Source: Wolbachia endosymbiont (group B) of Protocalliphora azurea (lineage in GTDB: Bacteria; Pseudomonadota; Alphaproteobacteria; Rickettsiales; Anaplasmataceae). From it: a DNA stretch of 64,000 nucleotides. This document shows positions 43,495-50,465 of this stretch, piece after piece; position 1 is the first letter of the stretch; each line of letters begins with the position of its first letter. A program made the translations under genes and the position numbers. The stretch lies in the NCBI RefSeq assembly GCF_947251865.1, contig NZ_OX366394.1, positions 186,001 to 250,000 on the forward strand, written 5' to 3'. The notes beneath the pieces are model-generated. The model saw only the letters and a program-made list of their open reading frames with translations, ran no database searches and was not told the origin of the DNA.

Positions 43495-44010
43495 ATGAGC
43501 GATAATCAATCTGTAAAAGATATACTAGAAGATATAAAAAAAGCTATATCGGGTAAAAATCCAAGTGGTGATAGAGCAGAAATAATAGATGAAGATGATG
43601 ACGTATTATGCCTTGAAGAGGAGTATCCAGAAGACATCGAAGAAAAAGAAAATAGTGAAGAAGAGAATAATTGCCAAAGTGAGAAAATGAATAACCAATT
43701 TAATAGTTACAACTCAGAAGAGAAAAATTTGTATGATAATATCCAAATGAGTAATAACAAAGTGAGCTATCAAGAACAAAGTAACGAGCATTTAGTTTTA
43801 AAAGAAAATATGGAGGAAATTAAAACATTGCTTGAAAAGATGCAAAGCGAACTACGGCATAAACAACAAAAAAGAGCGGATCTTACTGTTGAAGAATTAG
43901 TTGTATCTCTTTTAAAACCTCAGCTTTCAGAGTGGCTGAATAAGTATCTACATGCATTGGTAAAAGAAGTAGTTGAAAAAGAGCTCAAAGATATAATCAA
44001 TGATAAGTAG
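43495..44010 (+). CDS. PopZ-like polar organising protein (DUF2497)
   Basis: 171 aa with the three-part layout of PopZ: a short N-terminal helix (SVKDILEDIKKAISGK), a long acidic disordered middle (DEDDDVLCLEEEYPEDIEEKENSEEENN), and a conserved C-terminal helical assembly region (LTVEELVVSLLKPQLSEWLNKYLHALVKEVVEKELKDII) matching the LRPxLxxWLxxxLPxLVExxVxxE pattern. In Caulobacter, PopZ forms polar condensates and anchors the chromosome. It lies 10 bases after tolC and directly before rlmE. Confidence 0.82.
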   Translation: MSDNQSVKDILEDIKKAISGKNPSGDRAEIIDEDDDVLCLEEEYPEDIEEKENSEEENNCQSEKMNNQFNSYNSEEKNLYDNIQMSNNKVSYQEQSNEHLVLKENMEEIKTLLEKMQSELRHKQQKRADLTVEELVVSLLKPQLSEWLNKYLHALVKEVVEKELKDIINDK

Positions 44011-44085
44011 GTTATTAGTATAAAGACCAGAGTAAAAACAGCTAGAGGTAGAAAGTTATCTTCAACAAGATGGCTACATCGCCAT

Positions 44086-44664
44086 TTGAATGATCAGTAT
44101 GTGCAAAAAACCAATAAGGACGGTTATAGATCGCGCTCGGCATATAAGTTAATAGAAATAGACGATAAATTTAAACTACTCCAACAAGGGCAAAAAATTA
44201 TTGATCTTGGCGCTTTTCCTGGTGGATGGTCACAAGTTGCATCTAAGAAAGGAGCGAGTGTGATTGCTGTTGACATAAAACCAATAAACGCAATTAGTGG
44301 AGTAGAGTGTATACAGTGTGATATTATCAGCGAACTTGAAATTTTAAGAGAAAAATTCAAGGATCACAAATTTGATGTAATTTTATCTGATATGGCACCA
44401 GAATCTTGCGGTTTAAAATCGTTAGATCATATCAGAATTATGCTTTTATGCGAAGCAGCGCTCAATTTTGCAAAGCATTTTTTGAATCATGATGGCAAAT
44501 TTGTAGTAAAAATTTTTCAAGGAGAGTCTGATAAAGATTTCTGCAATGAGCTAAAAAAAATGTTTAAAACAGTAAGATACTTCAAACCAAAGTCAAGTAG
44601 ATCTGAATCTACAGAAATGTATTTAGTAAGTTTAGGCTTTATTGGTGGCAACTATTCTGTATAG
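44086..44664 (+). CDS. rlmE: 23S rRNA (uridine-2'-O)-methyltransferase RlmE (FtsJ/RrmJ)
   Basis: A heat-shock-type SAM methyltransferase for U2552 of 23S rRNA. 192 aa from TTG 44086. SAM motif DLGAFPGGWSQVA; catalytic K-D-K-E set in GYRSRSAYKL, DVILSDMAPESCG, KFVVKIFQGE and SESTEMYLV. Codons before the TTG, in the same frame back to the popZ-like stop, spell family-like sequence (ARGRKLSSTRWLHRHLNDQYVQ). The true start is therefore probably near 44011-44014, where GTT ATT AGT follows AAGTAGG, and a former GTG/ATG start may have mutated. Function is firm; the start is not. Confidence 0.9.
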   Translation: MNDQYVQKTNKDGYRSRSAYKLIEIDDKFKLLQQGQKIIDLGAFPGGWSQVASKKGASVIAVDIKPINAISGVECIQCDIISELEILREKFKDHKFDVILSDMAPESCGLKSLDHIRIMLLCEAALNFAKHFLNHDGKFVVKIFQGESDKDFCNELKKMFKTVRYFKPKSSRSESTEMYLVSLGFIGGNYSV

Positions 44665-44776
44665 CAGGTACTTACAGAAATGTTGACGAATCTTATCCTA
44701 TTAAACTGAAGATTAATAACGCTCGCACAAAAGCCCCTTTTTCTTGTTTAAATATTTATGATAATTAATTAAACTC

Positions 44777-44805
44777 TTGACTTTATTGCTTAAGTATATG
44801 ATAAT
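44777..44805 (+). promoter_or_regulatory. Promoter for the ankyrin-membrane protein gene
   Basis: TTGACT (44777-44782), 17-bp spacer, GATAAT (44800-44805). An AGGAG Shine-Dalgarno lies 9 bases before the ATG at 44835. Confidence 0.6.
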
Positions 44806-44834
44806 TAAAGTATATTATTATAGGAGAATTTTAT

Positions 44835-45554
44835 ATGTGTTTAGCATTGTTGAAAAAGATATTAAGTACAGTAAATCGTGAAAATGATTTGAATGGTAAT
44901 AACATAGTTGAAAAAATAAAAGAGCGAATAGAAAAAAGAGACTCATCTACTTATGAAGAATGGAGGAAAGAAAGTTTTGATATAAATTATAAATTTAGTG
45001 TTTATGATTATTATGACAAAAAAGGATTAACATTATTAAATGTAGCATGTCTATATAATCAAAAAAATGTAGTAAAAGCTCTATTAGAAGTAAAAGGTAT
45101 AAATGTTGATTTTCAAGATGGATCTGGAAAAACTCCTTTGTATATAGCTGTTGATAAAGGTCATCACAAGATAGTAAGAGCTCTATTAGAAGCCGGTGCT
45201 AATCCTTTAGTAAAAAGTCGTTGTAACAAAAATTTGGCAGAAATATTTACTAAAAAAGCAATTGGGAAAGCAGTAGACTTGGGTGCTCATATATTTATTA
45301 TTGCATCTTGTATAGCTGCTATAGTAGTTACTTATGCATATTTTTTTGGTGTGTCATTATCAGTAGGTGCTATGGCTGGGATAGCTGTGGCTGCTGCTGT
45401 ACTCACAGGACTTGTTGCTGGTGGTATTACGTATGAAGTGTATAAGCCTTGTGATGAGTTAAAGGACGCTATTGCAAAAGAAATATCAAAGCTTAGTCAG
45501 AATAGTGCAGTGGACGATAGTAAGCCTGATTGTAATCCTGGACACGCTTACTGA
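44835..45554 (+). CDS. Ankyrin-repeat protein with C-terminal membrane hairpin
   Basis: 239 aa. Residues ~55-130 hold two clear ankyrin repeats (LTLLNVACLYNQKNVVKALLE and TPLYIAVDKGHHKIVRALLEAGANPL). Two membrane helices follow at ~155-205, the second very rich in Ala, Gly and Val (MAGIAVAAAVLTGLVAGGI), then YEVYKPCDEL and a soluble tail. No signal peptide. Same plan as the protein at 36221-36871. It has its own promoter and terminator, so it is a single-gene unit. Candidate membrane-anchored host-interaction protein (inference). Confidence 0.85.
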   Translation: MCLALLKKILSTVNRENDLNGNNIVEKIKERIEKRDSSTYEEWRKESFDINYKFSVYDYYDKKGLTLLNVACLYNQKNVVKALLEVKGINVDFQDGSGKTPLYIAVDKGHHKIVRALLEAGANPLVKSRCNKNLAEIFTKKAIGKAVDLGAHIFIIASCIAAIVVTYAYFFGVSLSVGAMAGIAVAAAVLTGLVAGGITYEVYKPCDELKDAIAKEISKLSQNSAVDDSKPDCNPGHAY

Positions 45555-45602
45555 CACCAATAAAAGGTGTTATAAATAATGTAAAAAGTTTTTGCGCTAT
45601 TT

Positions 45603-45630
45603 AAGGAAGAAGTCTCTTCTTCCTTTTTTT
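45603..45630 (+). terminator. Rho-independent terminator
   Basis: AAGGAAGAAG, loop TCT, CTTCTTCCTT, then an oligo-T run. A perfect 10-bp stem placed 49 bases after the ankyrin-membrane gene. Confidence 0.85.
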
Positions 45631-45644
45631 CCAATTTTTTATTT

Positions 45645-45668
45645 AGCAAGGTATCTAGATACCTTGCT
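45645..45668. repeat. 24-bp perfect palindrome
   Basis: Half-site AGCAAGGTATCT followed directly by its reverse complement, 14 bases after the terminator. There is no loop, so a DNA-binding dyad is likelier than an RNA hairpin. Confidence 0.5.
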
Positions 45669-46043
45669 TAACACCAAAACAGAATTAAGGTTTAAACATC
45701 CTAGGTGTATTAACATTCATTTTGAAGACAGCAAATGGTGTCATCCCAGCGCCCTCTTTCTTGTTATTCCAGTACTGGGATTCAGAAAACTGACCAGGTT
45801 GGTCACGCGCTGGCTCTCTAAAATTACTTTAGCTACAAATATTAAGAAATTTACTAAATAAAAAAAGACAAAAGAATCCCCGTATAGCGAGTTTTAATAA
45901 TGTAAATTGATAATGTGCTAACAAGCGCGATTTGGCTGAATGTAGAAAAAATAAAAAAAGCTGCTATAATTTTATGTAATTTGCCAATAAACACCTGAAT
46001 TTTGTCGTTGAGCCCAAAAACAAGGATAAATACCTTTATTAGT
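45669..46043. other. Repeat-bearing gap between the ankyrin gene and lysS
   Basis: Contains a degenerate palindromic repeat (45738-45814) and, at its right end, the RNA start expected from the minus-strand promoter at 46044-46072. Two open frames (45592-45861 plus, 45854-46072 minus) cover repeats or AT-rich sequence and lack RBS or family similarity. Confidence 0.5.
45738..45814. repeat. Degenerate palindromic repeat
   Basis: TGTCATCCCAGCG at the left, ATTCCAGTACTGGGATT in the middle (45777-45783 region) and CACGCGCTGG at the right. It belongs to the family of repeats found in mnmG and the M24 peptidase gene. Confidence 0.65.
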
Positions 46044-46072
46044 ATAATAAGGAAAGTGGGAAGGTTTGTCAA
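46044..46072 (-). promoter_or_regulatory. Orphan promoter sharing its -35/spacer with MSRIPDT copy 1
   Basis: TTGACA (46072-46067), spacer AACCTTCCCACTTTCCT and TATTAT (46049-46044). 15 of 17 spacer bases match 18876-18892, and similarity goes on to AGGTATTT downstream. No MSRIPDT ORF and no RBS follow. Confidence 0.5.
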
Positions 46073-46111
46073 GTAATAAAACTAGAGGGCTCAAATGAAA
46101 GAAGGTAAACT

Positions 46112-47689
46112 CTAAAGTGTACGTTCAGTAGCACTTTCTATAAGAGAGATTGTATTATCTATCCCATAAAGCTTTATAAAAGATCCCATTCTTGGACCAG
46201 TTTTTTGGCCAAGCAGCGTTTCATACAGCAACTGAAACCAATCACGTAAGTTGCTGTAATTGTGCTTTTTTCCAATGGAAAAGACCTGAGATTGAATCTC
46301 TTCAGCAGTGGCGGTAATAGGCAAGGAATGTAGGTTATTCTTTAAATCTAGCAACGCTTCTTTCTCTTTTTCGTTTGAGGTTTTATATGCTTTTATTGGC
46401 TTGATAAAGTCATAATAATACCTAACTGCAAAATCTGAAAGCCTATCTAGCATTTTGTTGCTTTCTGGTGTAACGTTTGGTGCATAAGTTGATATAAAAC
46501 CCCAAAGAATCTCTTTATTTTCAGCATTACAAGCTGCTGCCAGGTTTAAAAGTAAAGAAAAATTTATGCCTGAAGTTTCTACGTTTGGAACTTTACCCTG
46601 GTGGATGTGCCATACAGGGCTATTTACATCCTTTTCTTTACTTTCATTATAACGTTTAGCAAACTCTAAATATTCATCAGTTGATTTTGGTATCACATCA
46701 AAATATAAACGTTTAGCTTTTTTAGGACTCTGAAAGATGTATAGCGCTAAACTCTCTGTTGGCGCGTAAGTTAGCCACTCCTCAATTGAAATACCATTTC
46801 CTTTTGATTTTGATATCTTCTTTCCTTCTTTATCAAGAAAGAACTCATAGCAAAACAGAAGCGGTGGCTTTTCTCCAAGTATTTTACATATTTGACTTGA
46901 AAGCACAGCAGATGGTGTTAAATCTTTTCCATGAGCTTCATAATTGACTCCAAATGCAGCCCACCTCATCCCCCAATCAGGTTTCCATTGCAGTTTACAT
47001 TTTCCTTTTGTCACTGGAACTTCTATTTTTCCCCCGTTTCGGTCTTCATACGTGATTGTTCCTTTATCTGTATTTGTTTCAATTACTGGAACTTGTAAAA
47101 CTTGGGAAGTTTTTGGGCATATCGGCAAGAATGGACTGTAAGTCTGCTGCCTTTCTTCCCGAAATGATGGAAGCATTACGTCCATCACTTTATCATAATT
47201 TTTCAGCAGGAGTAAAAGTTTTTCATCGTAAACGCCAGATTTATAACACTCTGTTGCACTCCTAAATTCGTATTCAAATCCAAACAAATCAAGAAATTTA
47301 CACAACAACGAATTCATGTGATGACCATAACTCTCATGAGTGCCAAATGGGTCAGGTATCATGGTTAATGGCTTGTTCAGATTCTCTCTTAGCATTTCCT
47401 GATTTGGTACATTATCTGGTATTTTTCGCAAACCATCCATATCGTCGGAAACTGCAATGATTTTGGTTTTTATACTAGGAGCTATTTTTTTTAGAGCGTT
47501 TGCAATAACTGTGGTACGAAAAACTTCCCCAAAAGTACCAATATGTGGTAAACCCGAGGGACCATAACCAGTCTCAAATATTATCTCTTTTTTATTAGGG
47601 AACTCTTGTAGTATTTTTTCTGCTTCTTGAAATGGCCAGCTTATAATCATTGAATTTAAATTAATTATCTTACCTAAAGTGCTATTCAT
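46112..47689 (-). CDS. lysS: Class I lysyl-tRNA synthetase (archaeal type)
   Basis: 525 aa. The HIGH motif is HIGT (residues 49-52, GPSGLPHIGTFGEVF) and KMSKS reads KISKSKGN (291-298). Archaeal and alphaproteobacterial LysRS belong to class I, unlike the class II enzyme of most bacteria. Cysteines of the zinc-binding insertion are visible near LPICPKTSQ. A second Met at residue 14 (47650; MIISWPFQEAEKI) is also a plausible start. It diverges from virB3 across only 64 bases. Confidence 0.95.
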   Translation of the reverse strand: MNSTLGKIINLNSMIISWPFQEAEKILQEFPNKKEIIFETGYGPSGLPHIGTFGEVFRTTVIANALKKIAPSIKTKIIAVSDDMDGLRKIPDNVPNQEMLRENLNKPLTMIPDPFGTHESYGHHMNSLLCKFLDLFGFEYEFRSATECYKSGVYDEKLLLLLKNYDKVMDVMLPSFREERQQTYSPFLPICPKTSQVLQVPVIETNTDKGTITYEDRNGGKIEVPVTKGKCKLQWKPDWGMRWAAFGVNYEAHGKDLTPSAVLSSQICKILGEKPPLLFCYEFFLDKEGKKISKSKGNGISIEEWLTYAPTESLALYIFQSPKKAKRLYFDVIPKSTDEYLEFAKRYNESKEKDVNSPVWHIHQGKVPNVETSGINFSLLLNLAAACNAENKEILWGFISTYAPNVTPESNKMLDRLSDFAVRYYYDFIKPIKAYKTSNEKEKEALLDLKNNLHSLPITATAEEIQSQVFSIGKKHNYSNLRDWFQLLYETLLGQKTGPRMGSFIKLYGIDNTISLIESATERTL

Positions 47690-47753
47690 TTCAATAGATT
47701 TTTAATTAATGATGTAGTATTAGTGTTAGAGCTCTTATTAGAAGGTTAAAGAT

Positions 47754-48050
47754 ATGTCTACTGGCAGCATACAAACGAATCAATTATTTAAAGGTCTTAC
47801 AAGACCTGCAATGCTCTTTGGTGTGAGTTATATGTTTGCAATATTAAACGTTCTAATTTGCATGCTAATTTTCATTAATACAAATGATCTTAGAGTAATT
47901 CTCCTGATGTTACCAGGTATACATGGACTTGGCTATATAGCTTCTGCAAAGGAACCGTTGTTTATTGAGTTATTTATGGTAAAGTTGGGAAAATGTTCCA
48001 AATGTTTAAATCGGTTTTATCATGGAGCCAATTCTTATGACATTACTTGA
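47754..48050 (+). CDS. virB3: T4SS inner-membrane protein VirB3
   Basis: 98 aa with one hydrophobic double span (LFGVSYMFAILNVLICMLIFI and LRVILLMLPGIHGLGYIA) and the family's KGLTRPAMLFGV start. VirB3 associates with VirB4 at the inner membrane. First gene of the virB3-B4-B6 operon; virB4 begins 9 bases downstream. RBS-like GAAGG lies 11 bases before the ATG. Confidence 0.93.
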   Translation: MSTGSIQTNQLFKGLTRPAMLFGVSYMFAILNVLICMLIFINTNDLRVILLMLPGIHGLGYIASAKEPLFIELFMVKLGKCSKCLNRFYHGANSYDIT

Positions 48051-48059
48051 TGTTATGCA

Positions 48060-50465
48060 ATGTTGAGATTTAGAGCTATTCAATCAAAGAATAAATCTAT
48101 TCTAAGTAGAGAGGTTCACGCTGCCGAATTTATACCTTATTCTTGCTATTGGAATAGTACAACCTTGATAACAAAGCAGAATTGGTTAGTTAAATTTATA
48201 AAATTAAATGGCTTTGCGTTTGAAACGGCCGATGATGAAGACTTGGTGATACAAAATAATATCAGAAATCAGATGCTAAGAAGCATTTCATCTCCAGCAT
48301 TTAGTTTGTACTTTCATACCATCAGACGTAAGAAAAATATTTTTTCTGATGAATTTGCAAATCAGAGTTTACCAAATTTTTTTGCTAACCATGTAAATCT
48401 AAAATGGAGAGAAAAACACGCAACTAGGCAATCTTTTATTAATGATTTATACATTACGATTATTCGTAGGGCAGATACAAAGGGAGTAGAATTTTTATCA
48501 CATCTACTGAAAAAATTTGGGCATGTAACTTCAAAACATGCTTGGGAAAGTGATATGCGTGATACCTATGAAGATTTAGAGGAAACGACAAATCGTATAG
48601 TAACAAGCCTTAGGAATTATTCGCCTAAAGTCCTTGGAGTAAAAGAAACTCCAAACGGACTGTTTTGTGAAATAATGGAGTTTCTGTCTAGAGTTGTAAA
48701 TTGTGGCTTTGTTACAAATACGCTTTTTCCACTAAAAACTGAAATATCAAGATACTTACCAGTTCATAGGTTATTTTTTGGCCATAAGATGATACAGGTT
48801 GTGACTCATAATGAAAGTAAATATGCTGGAATAGTTAGTATCAAAGAATATGGAAATAATACTTCCGCAGGAATGCTTGATTCTTTTTTACAACTTCCTT
48901 ATGAATTTATTATCACGCAGTCTTTTCAATTTACAAATAGGCAAATGGCAATTGCGAAAATGCAGATACAGCAAAATCGTATGATACAATCTGCAGATAA
49001 AGCTATTTCTCAAATAGCAGAAATTTCTCATGCGCTTGATGATGCAATGAGTGGTAAAATTGCGTTTGGTGAACACCATTTAACTATCTTATGTATAGAA
49101 AAAAGCCCTAAATCATTGGACAATGCTTTATCATTGGTTGAATCGGAGCTTTCTAATTGTGGTGTTTATCCTGTTCGTGAGAGGGTTAATTTAGAACCAG
49201 CATTTTGGGCGCAAATTCCTGGTAATTTTGATTATATAGTAAGAAAAGGTACAATAAGTAGTCTTAATTTGGCCGGTTTTGCATCTCAACATAATTATCC
49301 TACTGGTAAAAAATTCAATAACCACTGGGGAGATGCTGTTACAGTTTTTGATACAACATCTGGCACTCCATTTTTCTTCAACTTTCATATAAGGGATGTT
49401 GGACATACTATGATAATTGGGCCAACAGGTGCTGGCAAAACTGTTTTAATGAATTTTTTATGTGCTCAAGCAATGAAATTTTCTCCAAGAATATTCTTTT
49501 TTGATAAAGATCGCGGTGCAGAAATTTTTTTAAGAGCACTTGGTGGTATCTATACTATAATAGAACCAAGAACTAAGACAAATTTTAATCCTCTGCAACT
49601 TGACGATACTCCTGATAATAAAACATTTTTGATGGAATGGATAAAATCTTTAATTTTAGTGTACAACGATAAATTCACTTCAGAAGATATTGCTAGAATT
49701 AATGATGCAATTGAGGGAAATTTTAAATTAAAAAAAGAAGACAGATTTTTGAGAAATCTTGTACCATTTTTAGGACTTGCGGGCCCTGATACTCTAGCTG
49801 GAGCAATATCTATGTGGCATGATGATGGCTCTCATTCTGCAATATTTGACAATAAAGAAGATTTGCTAGATTTTTCAAAAGCAAGAGTGTTTGGCTTTGA
49901 AATGGCTAGCTTGCTAAAAGATCCTGTTGCTCTTGGGCCGGTCTTGATTTATTTGTTTCATAGGATTAGTATATCGCTTGATGGCACTCCATCCATTATT
50001 GTTCTTGATGAAGCATGGGCGTTAATAGATAATCCAGTTTTTGCACCTAAGATAAAAGACTGGTTGAAAGTGCTGAGAAAGTTAAATGCTTTTGTGGTTT
50101 TTGCTACTCAGAGTGTTGAAGATGCAAGTAAAAGTGCTATTAGTGATACGCTTGTACAGCAGACAGCAACACAAATTTTTTTGCCAAATCTGAAAGCTAC
50201 TAGTGTCTATCGAGATGTTTTTATGTTAACTGAACGTGAGTACATACTGATCAAACACACAGATCCAAGTACTAGATTCTTTTTAGTAAAGCAGGGAGTT
50301 AATGCTGTAGTAGCTAGAATAGATCTGAAAGATTTGGATGATGTGGTCAACGTGTTATCTGGACGTGCGGAAAGTGTTCTATTGTTATATGATATACTGA
50401 AAGAAGTCGGAGATGATCCAAAGATGTGGTTGCCTGTGTTTTATCAAAAGGTGAAAAATGTTTAA
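48060..50465 (+). CDS. virB4: T4SS ATPase VirB4 (canonical copy)
   Basis: 801 aa. N-terminal VirB4 domain (FIPYSCYWNSTTLITKQNWLVKFIKL), FWAQIPGNFDYIVRK, then the NTPase domain with intact Walker A GPTGAGKT (residues 454-461) and Walker B IIVLDEAWALID. It also has the arginine-bearing FVVFATQSVEDAS segment. It powers substrate transfer and pilus assembly at the inner membrane. Compare the divergent copy at 9214-11568. Overlaps virB6-1 by 8 bases. Confidence 0.97.
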   Translation: MLRFRAIQSKNKSILSREVHAAEFIPYSCYWNSTTLITKQNWLVKFIKLNGFAFETADDEDLVIQNNIRNQMLRSISSPAFSLYFHTIRRKKNIFSDEFANQSLPNFFANHVNLKWREKHATRQSFINDLYITIIRRADTKGVEFLSHLLKKFGHVTSKHAWESDMRDTYEDLEETTNRIVTSLRNYSPKVLGVKETPNGLFCEIMEFLSRVVNCGFVTNTLFPLKTEISRYLPVHRLFFGHKMIQVVTHNESKYAGIVSIKEYGNNTSAGMLDSFLQLPYEFIITQSFQFTNRQMAIAKMQIQQNRMIQSADKAISQIAEISHALDDAMSGKIAFGEHHLTILCIEKSPKSLDNALSLVESELSNCGVYPVRERVNLEPAFWAQIPGNFDYIVRKGTISSLNLAGFASQHNYPTGKKFNNHWGDAVTVFDTTSGTPFFFNFHIRDVGHTMIIGPTGAGKTVLMNFLCAQAMKFSPRIFFFDKDRGAEIFLRALGGIYTIIEPRTKTNFNPLQLDDTPDNKTFLMEWIKSLILVYNDKFTSEDIARINDAIEGNFKLKKEDRFLRNLVPFLGLAGPDTLAGAISMWHDDGSHSAIFDNKEDLLDFSKARVFGFEMASLLKDPVALGPVLIYLFHRISISLDGTPSIIVLDEAWALIDNPVFAPKIKDWLKVLRKLNAFVVFATQSVEDASKSAISDTLVQQTATQIFLPNLKATSVYRDVFMLTEREYILIKHTDPSTRFFLVKQGVNAVVARIDLKDLDDVVNVLSGRAESVLLLYDILKEVGDDPKMWLPVFYQKVKNV

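Noticed and set aside
44665-44834. Possible small RNA in the spacer after rlmE
   Set aside because: No tRNA-like or stable hairpin found; only the promoter of the next gene is supportable.
45592-45861. 89-codon plus-strand frame
   Set aside because: It reads through the terminator, the 24-bp palindrome and a palindromic repeat; composition is not protein-like.
45854-46072. 72-codon hydrophobic minus-strand frame
   Set aside because: It begins inside the promoter at 46044-46072, so its start would not be transcribed from it, and AT-rich DNA often gives such hydrophobic frames.
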